Shown: positions 1-5,053 of the stretch, piece by piece | Position numbering within the stretch: the first letter of the stretch is position 1 | Layout of the letters: the number at the start of each line of letters is the position of its first letter | The notes under the pieces: model-generated | Databases searched by the model: none | What the model saw: only the letters and a program-made list of their open reading frames with translations | Told to the model about the DNA's origin: nothing | Source: DATDRM01 sp035291705 | GTDB lineage: Bacteria; Chloroflexota; Anaerolineae; Anaerolineales; UBA4823 | NCBI GenBank assembly: GCA_035291705.1 | Contig: DATDRM010000113.1 | Location: 1-5,632 of the forward strand | Length of the DNA stretch: 5,632 nt | Reading direction: 5' to 3' | Position numbers and translations under genes: made by a program

Positions 1-846
1 TAGTTTAGCCGATTTTCTGTACCTGTCAACCGGGCGCAGGTTGAGTTCACCGAACTGTATGGCAGTCACCTCCCCGGTTGGCAGGCGCAGCCGAAGCGCT
101 CCATCGGGATTCAGGCCAAGCACCACGCCCTTCAGCGACGAACCCTGTTTGAAGGTGATTCGCACCCATTTTCCGCGAAATGCCAGCTGGCCTTCCCAGG
201 TCCGCAAGAAATCCATTGAGTTCAGGCGCGGCAGCCATTGCAAGAGCGCCTGGAGCACGGCGCGCAACAAAGCCCAGCGTTCGACCGGCTTTCCAAGAGC
301 TGCCTCGACGCAGGTGGCCGGGAAGAGCAGCTCGTCCTGGGGAGGCACCGATTGGACTGCAACATTGATGCCAATCCCTAATATGACCGATCCCAGCCTT
401 TCTCCCTCCCAGTCCGCTTCGGCCAACACCCCCGCCACCTTGCATCCCTCTAGCAGCACGTCGTTGGGCCACTTAATCTGGGGATCCAGACTGTATTCCT
501 GCCGGAGAGCGTCGCAAACAGCCAATGCACCTAAAGCAGTCAGGCGCGGGATGCCTTCGTTGGGCAAGTAAGGCACACAGGGCAAGATGGCATCTTGCCC
601 CGCAACTTGCCCTACACTTCTGAGGATCAGGCTGAAGGCCAGCGCGCCGCCGGGTGGGGTGTACCAGCGGCGGCCCAGGCGGCCTCGCCCGGCGGTCTGT
701 TCGTCGGCGACCACCAGGGATAGATGTGGCGCATCCGCCTCGGCCCAGCGAGCGGCTTCATCGTTGGTCGATCCGGTGCGATCATAAAACCGAATTGAAC
801 CCAGGGGCAGGCCAGCCAGGAGCTCTTTGAGCACCGCTTCGTCCAT
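1..846 (-). CDS. birA: Biotin--[acetyl-CoA-carboxylase] ligase, no HTH domain (partial, C-terminus off the left edge)
   Basis: The enzyme activates biotin with ATP to biotinyl-AMP and transfers it to the lysine of biotin carboxyl carrier domains in the cytoplasm. The frame is open for 282 codons from ATG at 846 to the window edge without a stop. Visible motifs are STNDEA (26-31), the biotinyl-AMP loop GRGRLGR (53-59) followed by W61, KWPNDVL (125-131), the catalytic lysine in KVAGVLAE (K136) and GIGINV (157-162). A C-terminal SH3-like domain ends with FGELNLR near 267-273, so little should be missing. There is no N-terminal winged helix, so it is a ligase rather than a repressor. An in-frame TAA two codons upstream of the ATG rules out a longer start. 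The SD is weak. The gene lies 44 bases downstream of vapC on the same strand and may be partly co-transcribed with it. Residues 79-95 are an extra palindrome-encoded segment (see the repeat at 562-612). Confidence 0.95.
   Translation of the reverse strand, partial: MDEAVLKELLAGLPLGSIRFYDRTGSTNDEAARWAEADAPHLSLVVADEQTAGRGRLGRRWYTPPGGALAFSLILRSVGQVAGQDAILPCVPYLPNEGIPRLTALGALAVCDALRQEYSLDPQIKWPNDVLLEGCKVAGVLAEADWEGERLGSVILGIGINVAVQSVPPQDELLFPATCVEAALGKPVERWALLRAVLQALLQWLPRLNSMDFLRTWEGQLAFRGKWVRITFKQGSSLKGVVLGLNPDGALRLRLPTGEVTAIQFGELNLRPVDRYRKSAKL
562..612. repeat. Nested palindromic element inside birA
   Basis: Two inverted repeats are nested. The outer arms are GGGCAAGT (562-569) and ACTTGCCC (605-612). 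The inner arms are GGGCAAGATG (580-589) and CATCTTGCCC (591-600), which are perfect 10-base arms around one G. All four arms share the core GGGCAAG or its complement. The element is 51 bases, exactly 17 codons in the birA frame (residues 79-95), and is bounded by codon edges. It sits between the strand ending LILR and the helix RLTALGALAV, where typical ligases have only a short linker. I read it as a REP- or MITE-like palindrome that inserted in frame. No target-site duplication is visible. Confidence 0.7.
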
Positions 847-890
847 GAGTTAGATTTTACCCGGTGGTTATTATCATCTTTGGCATACCG

Positions 891-1322
891 CTAGCTTTCC
901 AACGGATGACGCCATTTCAGCCCCGGGAAACGGCTATAATCGCGATCAGTAGTGATCCATTCACTACCAGATTCAATTGCTAGAGCCGCAAGGTAGGCAT
1001 CGGGAATCAGGTTCCCCTTTGCACCAGCTGCCTCGCACAGGCTTTTAAAGATGCCCCAATGCCGCGTGCCAGGCGCGATGGGTACAGCATTTGGCTGTCT
1101 GCGGATTTCATTAGCGAAGGCGAATGCGGAGAACAGATCGCTGGGGGGGATAAAGACCCGGGGATGGGTGACAATTCTTAGAAAACCGCTCAGTACGAGG
1201 TCTGATACACCATAAGCCTGGTTGCTACCAATAACCTCCTCTAACCATTGTCTGTAAGCAGTATGTCCCGGTGTGTCTGCGCGATGGGCGTAGACGAGTA
1301 CATTGATATCAATCAGGATCAT
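891..1322 (-). CDS. vapC: VapC-like PIN-domain toxin ribonuclease
   Basis: A 143-residue PIN-domain protein, the toxin of a VapBC pair. Family members are Mg-dependent endoribonucleases that cut tRNA or rRNA, but the target here cannot be read from sequence. Acidic residues expected in the active site are D5 (in the N-terminal strand MILIDINVLVYA), D41 (GVSDLVLSGFLR), D108 (NLIPDAYLAAL) and D126/D128 (TTDRDYSRF). The second position is usually Glu in this group and is Asp here, a conservative change. The ending FPGLKWRHP and the segment THPRVF match the Mycobacterium-type PIN toxin subfamily. The start ATG overlaps the 3' end of vapB by 14 bases, so translation is probably coupled. The gene is full length and appears intact. 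Confidence 0.9.
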   Translation of the reverse strand: MILIDINVLVYAHRADTPGHTAYRQWLEEVIGSNQAYGVSDLVLSGFLRIVTHPRVFIPPSDLFSAFAFANEIRRQPNAVPIAPGTRHWGIFKSLCEAAGAKGNLIPDAYLAALAIESGSEWITTDRDYSRFPGLKWRHPLES

Positions 1323-1560
1323 TAGAGGATTCCATCAGGTCCAGAAGGGCCGAGGAGTCGTCCAGATCGACGCCGGGGAAAAACCCTTGACCAGACACAA
1401 TCGTCAGGCTTATCGGCCCGCGTTCAGCCGGCTCACGCTGCCGAGACAGAACTTCGCGCAGGGCATCCTCGATAATGGCGGTCAGGCTCTTGCCAGACCG
1501 AGCAGCCATCAATTTGGCTTCCTTCAGCAATTGGTCATCAAGGCGAATCGTGGTTCTCAT
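1309..1560 (-). CDS. vapB: VapB-like ribbon-helix-helix antitoxin
   Basis: An 83-residue antitoxin, upstream partner of the PIN toxin. The N-terminus MRTTIRLDDQLLKEAKLMA followed by GKSLTAIIEDALREVL has the pattern of a ribbon-helix-helix DNA-binding fold: the first strand is near residues 2-7 and two helices lie near 9-20 and 25-39. The C-terminal part (about 48-83, with ISLTIVSGQGFFPGVDLDD then ALLDLME) is the usual toxin-wrapping tail. By family analogy the protein neutralises VapC and, alone or in complex, represses its own promoter. No SD lies before the ATG. The promoter position suggests a leaderless transcript, which supports this start. Confidence 0.88.
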   Translation of the reverse strand: MRTTIRLDDQLLKEAKLMAARSGKSLTAIIEDALREVLSRQREPAERGPISLTIVSGQGFFPGVDLDDSSALLDLMESSNDPD

Positions 1561-1610
1561 GCATCAAATCATATATTAATAGCATCAATATGTCAAGATT
1601 TGACAATCTT
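1561..1610. promoter_or_regulatory. Candidate VapB(C) operator: inverted and direct repeats over the promoter
   Basis: Two overlapping inverted repeats cover the -35 and its upstream edge: TGTCAA-GAT-TTGACA (1591-1605) and AAGATT-TGAC-AATCTT (1595-1610). In addition GCATCAA occurs twice, at 1561-1567 and 1582-1588, 21 bases or about two helical turns apart, flanking the -10. Ribbon-helix-helix antitoxins bind short repeats of this kind over their own promoters. Which repeat is the operator cannot be decided here. Confidence 0.5.
1568..1596 (-). promoter_or_regulatory. vapBC promoter, near consensus, predicted leaderless
   Basis: Read on the minus strand, a perfect -35 TTGACA (1596-1591) is followed by a 17-base spacer and a -10 TATGAT (1573-1568). 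Only seven bases, TTGATGC, separate the -10 from the vapB ATG at 1560. Transcription should therefore start at the base before the ATG or at its A, leaving no room for an SD. This is seen in the sequence. The leaderless reading is an inference. Confidence 0.8.
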
Positions 1611-1667
1611 TCTGGAAACTACCGCCTCGCAGTTTTCTGAATGCATTCTTTAGGGTTCCAAAACCGC

Positions 1668-1696
1668 TTGTCGAATCCCAATCTCTATGATATACT
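1668..1696 (+). promoter_or_regulatory. rpsB-tsf promoter
   Basis: A sigma-70 type promoter has -35 TTGTCG (1668-1673), a 17-base spacer and -10 TATACT (1691-1696). The predicted start is near 1701-1703, which coincides with the base of a perfect hairpin (1703-1724). Between this promoter and the vapB promoter, the AT-rich stretch also holds a 10-base palindrome GAATGCATTC (1639-1648) and GGTT-ccaa-AACC (1654-1665), whose roles are unknown. Confidence 0.7.
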
Positions 1697-1702
1697 CCCC
1701 AC

Positions 1703-1873
1703 GCTCCCGCCCATGGGCGGGAGCTATTATGCCCCTCTAAAGGGCAAACCCCATCTCACACGCCTCTTGACTGGCGCGGGTGTGCTCGCCATAGGACAAA
1801 ATGCCATTTTGTCTTACCGCAAGTTCCGAACCGGAAAGACGGAGGCGGAGGAAAAACACAAGGAGTTTTAACA
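1703..1873 (+). promoter_or_regulatory. Structured 5' leader of the rpsB mRNA
   Basis: About 170 nt precede the rpsB ATG with no convincing gene. Stem-loops visible by eye are as follows. P1 has perfect arms GCTCCCGCCCA/TGGGCGGGAGC (1703-1724). P2 is GCCC/GGGC (1731-1745). P3 is CACACGCC paired with GGCG and TGTG across a 4-base bulge (1757-1784). P4 is GACAAAAT-gcc-ATTTTGTC (1795-1813). P5 is TTCCG-aac-CGGAA (1824-1836). A GTCTT/AAGAC pairing (1811-1815 with 1836-1840) would extend P5 and exclude part of P4. CGCCTC (1761-1766) could also pair with GAGGCG (1842-1847), close to the ribosome site. No U-tract follows any stem, so none looks like an intrinsic terminator. Control of rpsB by its leader is known in gamma-proteobacteria; I do not recognise this leader as a named family. 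Confidence 0.55.
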
Positions 1874-3004
1874 ATGTCTGTTGTCTCTATGAAAGCGCTC
1901 CTGGAAAGCGGCGTGCACTTTGGGCACCGCACCCACAAGTGGCACCCCGCCATGAAGCCGTATATCTTTACCGAGCGCAACGGCATCCACATCATCGATC
2001 TTCAAAAAACTGCAAAATCCCTGGAACAGGCGTACAACCTGGTGCGCGACACCGTGTCTGAAGGCGGCACGGTGCTTTTTGTGGGTACCAAACGCCAGGC
2101 CCAGGATACGATCCAGAGCGAGGCTGTGCGCAGCGGGATGCCCTATGTCACCAACCGCTGGTTGGGTGGCATGCTCACCAACTGGCGCACGATCCGCCAA
2201 CGCATCAATGAGCTGGAGCGCCTGGAGCGGATGCGGGATAAGGGAGATTTCAACCGCATCACCAAGAAAGAAGCCTTGATCTTGGAGCGGAAGATGGATC
2301 GTCTGGAGATGCTCCTGGGCGGTATCCGCAAGCTACCAAGCCTGCCGGACATGTTGTTCGTCGTCGACGTATTCCGCGAAGCCACCGCTATCCACGAAGC
2401 AAATCTGCTTAATATCCCTGTCCTGGCCCTGGTAGATACCAATTGCGACCCGACGAATATTGACTTTGTGATCCCTGCCAACGATGACGCCATCCGCGCC
2501 ATCAAGCTGTTGGTCGGCAAGATCGCCGACGCTGCCCTGGAAGGTAAGGCGCAGCGCAAGGAAGAGGAAGTTGAAGCACTACCGATGGAACGTGCCATGG
2601 CTATTGCCGAAGAGCCTGAATTATCGGATGAGGAGCTGCTGGGCGAGTCCACTCTGGCCAAGCTCCCCTCGCGCGGCGTAGCCTTGTTTGAGGATGAGCA
2701 GCTAATTGTCGAAGAGGAGTGGGTCGAGGAAGAGCTTGCTGAGGAAGAGTCTGGGCTGGAAGACATCAAATTCGAGTTAGAAGAAGAGGAAGAGAAAGAA
2801 GTCGAAGTGGAAGAAGAGGTAGTGGGAGAGGTAAAAGTGGATGAAGAGGTAATGGGAGAAGTCGAAGTGGATGAAGAGGTAGTGGAAGAAGAGGTAATGG
2901 AAGAAGTTGAAGTGGATGAAGAGGTAATGGAAGAAGAGGTAATGGAAGAAGTTGAAGTGGAAGCAGTTAAGGAAGAAATCCATTTCGACGAGGACGAGGA
3001 ATAA
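1874..3004 (+). CDS. rpsB: 30S ribosomal protein S2 with a long acidic repetitive C-terminal tail
   Basis: A small-subunit ribosomal protein. The S2 core covers residues 1 to about 228, with GVHFGHRTHKWHPAMKPYIF (13-32), TKRQA (72-76), YVTNRWLGGMLTNW (91-104), a coiled-coil-like helical hairpin around 105-150, LPDMLFVVDVFREATAIHEA (157-176) and IDFVIPANDDAIRAI (196-210). The start is supported by AGGAG at 1861-1865 with an 8-base spacer. S2 is normally about 230-260 residues; this protein has 376, with roughly 148 extra residues. The tail is increasingly acidic: 43 of the last 76 residues are Glu or Asp, against 3 Lys. Residues 309-363 are tandem repeats. The tail should be disordered or a highly charged helix. 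Its role is unknown. tsf follows after 2 bases. Confidence 0.97.
   Translation: MSVVSMKALLESGVHFGHRTHKWHPAMKPYIFTERNGIHIIDLQKTAKSLEQAYNLVRDTVSEGGTVLFVGTKRQAQDTIQSEAVRSGMPYVTNRWLGGMLTNWRTIRQRINELERLERMRDKGDFNRITKKEALILERKMDRLEMLLGGIRKLPSLPDMLFVVDVFREATAIHEANLLNIPVLALVDTNCDPTNIDFVIPANDDAIRAIKLLVGKIADAALEGKAQRKEEEVEALPMERAMAIAEEPELSDEELLGESTLAKLPSRGVALFEDEQLIVEEEWVEEELAEEESGLEDIKFELEEEEEKEVEVEEEVVGEVKVDEEVMGEVEVDEEVVEEEVMEEVEVDEEVMEEEVMEEVEVEAVKEEIHFDEDEE
2798..2962 (+). repeat. In-frame tandem repeat coding the S2 acidic tail
   Basis: The unit is about 30 bases (ten residues, consensus EVEVDEEVME), sometimes followed by a 15-base half-unit (EEVME). In order the protein shows EVEVEEEVVG, EVKVDEEVMG, EVEVDEEVVE+EEVME, EVEVDEEVME+EEVME, then a decaying EVEVE. 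The two 45-base copies at 2858-2902 and 2903-2947 differ at only two bases, so the last duplication is recent. All units are multiples of three and keep the frame, which makes copy-number variation between strains plausible. Confidence 0.85.
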
Positions 3005-3006
3005 TC

Positions 3007-3618
3007 ATGGCGATCACCGCTGAACAAGTTAAAGATTTACGCGCCGAAACCGGCGCGGGGGTCATGGATTGCCGCAAAGCGCTCGAAAAGGCTGGCGGAG
3101 ATTTCAACAAGGCGGTTGAACTCTTACGTGAAAAAGGCCTGGCCAAGGCGGCCGAGCGCGCCGACCGCGAAGCCTCGGAGGGCGTCCTGGAACTCTATAC
3201 GCACGGGAATGGCCGGGTGGGCGTGATGGTGGAGGTTAATAGCGAGACCGATTTCGTCGCTCGCTCGGCGGCGTTCCGGGCGTTCGCTCATGAAGTCGCC
3301 TTGCAGATCGCTGCCGCGGCCCCGCAGTATATCCACCCTGATGATATCCCGGCGGAGGTGTTGGAGAACGAGCGCGCCAAAGCCCGCGGGCGTGCCCTGG
3401 AAGAAGGTAAAGCCGAGGCCGTCGTCGACCGGATCGTTGAAGGTCGCCTGGAGAAATTCAAGGACGAAGCCTGCTTAGTCCGGCAACTTTACATCCGCGA
3501 CGAAAGCCTTACTATTGAGAAACTGCTCCACCAGAACATCGCCGCTATCGGTGAGAACATCGTCATCCGGCGCTTTGTGCGCTGGGAGGTGGGTGAGAGC
3601 ACTGCCCCTCGAATTTAG
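3007..3618 (+). CDS. tsf: Elongation factor Ts (short form)
   Basis: The guanine nucleotide exchange factor for EF-Tu, cytoplasmic. It has 203 residues, the short form without the long second dimerisation half found in E. coli. The N-terminal UBA-like domain covers 1 to about 45 (VKDLRAETGAGVMDCRKAL). The EF-Tu-contacting motif TDFV is at 81-84 within EVNSETDFVAR. The conserved C-terminal block GRLEKFKDEACLVRQ (146-160) is followed by TIEKLL and a final IRRFVRWEVGE. The ATG is 2 bases after the rpsB stop. Its SD, GAGGA at 2996-3000, is encoded by the last codons of the S2 tail with a 6-base spacer, which indicates tight coupling to rpsB. A terminator follows 5 bases after the stop. Confidence 0.97.
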   Translation: MAITAEQVKDLRAETGAGVMDCRKALEKAGGDFNKAVELLREKGLAKAAERADREASEGVLELYTHGNGRVGVMVEVNSETDFVARSAAFRAFAHEVALQIAAAAPQYIHPDDIPAEVLENERAKARGRALEEGKAEAVVDRIVEGRLEKFKDEACLVRQLYIRDESLTIEKLLHQNIAAIGENIVIRRFVRWEVGESTAPRI

Positions 3619-3623
3619 GAATT

Positions 3624-3650
3624 AGGCCAACCGTGCGGTTGGCCTTTTTT
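3624..3650 (+). terminator. Intrinsic terminator after tsf
   Basis: A perfect 9-bp stem AGGCCAACC/GGTTGGCCT (3624-3632 and 3637-3645) encloses a GTGC loop and is followed at once by a run of six T (3645-3650). This is a strong rho-independent terminator between tsf and pyrH. Only 10 bases separate it from the pyrH SD, so it probably attenuates rather than isolates the downstream genes unless a promoter lies inside tsf. Confidence 0.92.
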
Positions 3651-3675
3651 CTGTATCCTCAAGGAGCACAGGGAC

Positions 3676-4395
3676 ATGGAAAATACATTGAAATACCACA
3701 GAATTCTATTAAAGCTCAGCGGCGAGTCCTTATCTGGAGCGCAGGGGTTTGGGATCGATCCGAATCGTGGCGAGGACATCGCCGAGCGAATCGCTGAGGT
3801 GCGCGACCTGGGCGTGGATGTAGCCATCGTGATCGGGGCGGGCAACCTGTGGCGGGGGCGGAGCGGATTGGAGCGCGGCATGGACCGGGCGACCGCTGAT
3901 TATATGGGTATGCTGGCGACGGTGATCAACGCTTTGGCCTTGATGGATGCCATGGAGCGGCACGGGCTGGTGACGCGCGTCCAATCGGCGATCGAAATGC
4001 ACGCCGTGGCTGAACCATACATCCGGCGCCGGGCGATCCGCCACCTGGAGAAGGGCCGGGTGGTGATCTTTGGAGGTGGAACCGGCAACCCCTACTTCTC
4101 TACCGATACCGCAGCTGCCTTGCGAGCGATGGAGATCGACGCAGATGTGCTCATCAAGGCTACCAAGGTCGATGGTGTCTATGACAGCGACCCGCTAACT
4201 AATCCGAAAGCCGTGCGCTTTGACCACCTGACCTACATAGAGACCATCAACCGCCGCCTGGAGGTGATGGACAGCACCGCCATTTCCCTGTGCATGGACA
4301 ACAACCTGCCGATCCTGGTGCTCAATTTGTGGAGCCGAGATATCCTGCGCAAGGCTCTTTTTGGCGAAAAAGTCGGCACCCTGGTGACGGCCTAG
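3676..4395 (+). CDS. pyrH: Uridylate kinase (UMP kinase)
   Basis: Phosphorylates UMP to UDP with ATP in the pyrimidine nucleotide pathway. It is the bacterial hexameric enzyme of the amino-acid kinase fold and has 239 residues, normal length. Motifs are KLSGE (13-17, phosphate loop), GAGNLWRG (54-61), DRATADYMGMLATVINAL (70-87, UMP site), GGGTGNPYFSTDTAAALRA (133-151) and KATKVDGVYDSDP (161-173, nucleotide site). The SD AAGGAG (3661-3666) lies 9 bases before the ATG, just after the terminator. I see no convincing promoter in the 25 bases between terminator and start, so expression depends on read-through or an internal tsf promoter. By family analogy it is likely regulated by GTP and UTP, which the sequence cannot show. 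Confidence 0.97.
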   Translation: MENTLKYHRILLKLSGESLSGAQGFGIDPNRGEDIAERIAEVRDLGVDVAIVIGAGNLWRGRSGLERGMDRATADYMGMLATVINALALMDAMERHGLVTRVQSAIEMHAVAEPYIRRRAIRHLEKGRVVIFGGGTGNPYFSTDTAAALRAMEIDADVLIKATKVDGVYDSDPLTNPKAVRFDHLTYIETINRRLEVMDSTAISLCMDNNLPILVLNLWSRDILRKALFGEKVGTLVTA

Positions 4396-4418
4396 GCTGG
4401 CCAAATTGCCCCTGTTCG

Positions 4419-4464
4419 CCCCAATGAATTTGGGGTATCCTATATATGGCGTGGAGAATTCCAC
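4419..4464 (+). other. Two small hairpins between pyrH and frr
   Basis: The 90-base gap holds CCCCAA-tgaat-TTGGGG (4419-4435) and GTGGA-gaat-TCCAC (4451-4464). Neither is followed by a T-run, so they are not intrinsic terminators. They could be mRNA processing or stability elements. An AT-rich TATCCTATATA at 4436-4446 could serve as a -10 for frr, but no good -35 is found at the right distance. Confidence 0.4.
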
Positions 4465-4485
4465 TCAGAATCCGTGGAGGCTGCT

Positions 4486-5043
4486 GTGCTCGAGGATATT
4501 TATAGGGAGGCTAAAACTCGCATGAAGGGCGCCCTCCAGGCCCTGGAGGAAGACCTGGCAGGTATTCGCACCGGACGCGCCAGCCCGGCGCTGATCGAAC
4601 GGCTCCCCGTGGATTACTATGGTGCGCCGACCCCGTTAATCCAGCTGGCCAGCATCGCCGTCCCTGAGCCTCGCGCCCTGCTGATCAAACCCTTCGACGC
4701 CTCCAGTTTGAAAGCCATCGAACGCGCCATCCAGGCCTCCGACCTGGGGTTGACCCCCAACAATGACGGTAAGACGATCCGTCTGAACCTGCCGCCGCTC
4801 ACCGAGGAACGCCGGCGAGACCTGGTGAAGATTGTGCATAACCGGGTTGAAGAGGGCCGGATTGCCGTGCGCAACGTGCGCCGCGATACCAACAAAGACC
4901 TGAGCGAATTCGAAGAAGAAAAAATGATCTCAGAGGATGACCGTAAACGCGGTGAGAAGGAACTGCAGAAGATCACCGATTCCTTTATAGAAGAGATCAA
5001 CGCCACTGGTGAACGCAAGGAGAAGGAAATCCTGGAAGTCTGA
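4486..5043 (+). CDS. frr: Ribosome recycling factor (RRF)
   Basis: With EF-G, RRF splits post-termination ribosomes. I chose GTG at 4486, which gives 185 residues, the usual RRF length. The N-terminus MLEDIYREAKTRM then aligns without gaps to E. coli MISDIRKDAEVRM, and SD GGAGG (4476-4480) sits 5 bases upstream. An in-frame GTG at 4474 would add four residues but has no well-spaced SD. Domain I motifs are IRTGRASPALIERLPVDYYG near 28-47, PFDASSLKAIERAI near 68-81, and the C-terminal helix set from LPPLTEERRRDLVKI to the end. Domain II lies in the middle, including the PLIQLASIAVPEPR segment. It sits between pyrH and uppS, the common order in many bacteria. Confidence 0.96.
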   Translation: MLEDIYREAKTRMKGALQALEEDLAGIRTGRASPALIERLPVDYYGAPTPLIQLASIAVPEPRALLIKPFDASSLKAIERAIQASDLGLTPNNDGKTIRLNLPPLTEERRRDLVKIVHNRVEEGRIAVRNVRRDTNKDLSEFEEEKMISEDDRKRGEKELQKITDSFIEEINATGERKEKEILEV

Positions 5044-5053
5044 CCGTGGGGCT

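Noticed and set aside
41..571. Plus-strand 176-codon ORF at the left edge
   Set aside because: Lies opposite birA, whose frame shows all the ligase motifs; the plus-strand product has no recognisable features.
562..612. CRISPR-like or riboswitch reading of the GGGCAAG repeats
   Set aside because: No regular repeat-spacer pattern and it lies inside a continuous coding frame.
847..905. Possible birA promoter at the vapC end (TTGGAA with GATGAT or GATAAT on the minus strand)
   Set aside because: Spacers of 18 or 21 bases and poor matches; too weak to annotate.
1795..1815. GACAAAAT/ATTTTGTC hairpin as a leader attenuator terminator
   Set aside because: The stem is AT-rich and is followed by TTACCGC rather than a T-tract.
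1641..1871. Plus-strand ORF of 76 codons in the rpsB leader
   Set aside because: Starts upstream of the rpsB promoter, so the leader mRNA would lack its start; low-complexity composition and no SD.
2777..2983. Minus-strand ORF rich in Phe/His/Leu that looks like a hydrophobic repeat peptide
   Set aside because: A shadow of the same low-complexity repeat in another frame, with no ribosome site or promoter.
2143..3027. Long minus-strand ORF rich in Ser/Thr opposite rpsB
   Set aside because: It is the antisense image of the Glu codon repeats (GAA/GAG read as TTC/CTC and shifted to TCT/TCC), has no family signal and lies over a certain S2 gene.
4419..4435. CCCCAA/TTGGGG hairpin as a pyrH terminator
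   Set aside because: No T-run follows and the stem is only 6 bp.
4474..4485. Upstream GTG at 4474 as the frr start
   Set aside because: No well-spaced SD and a length of 189; GTG at 4486 has GGAGG 5 bases upstream and gives the standard 185 residues.
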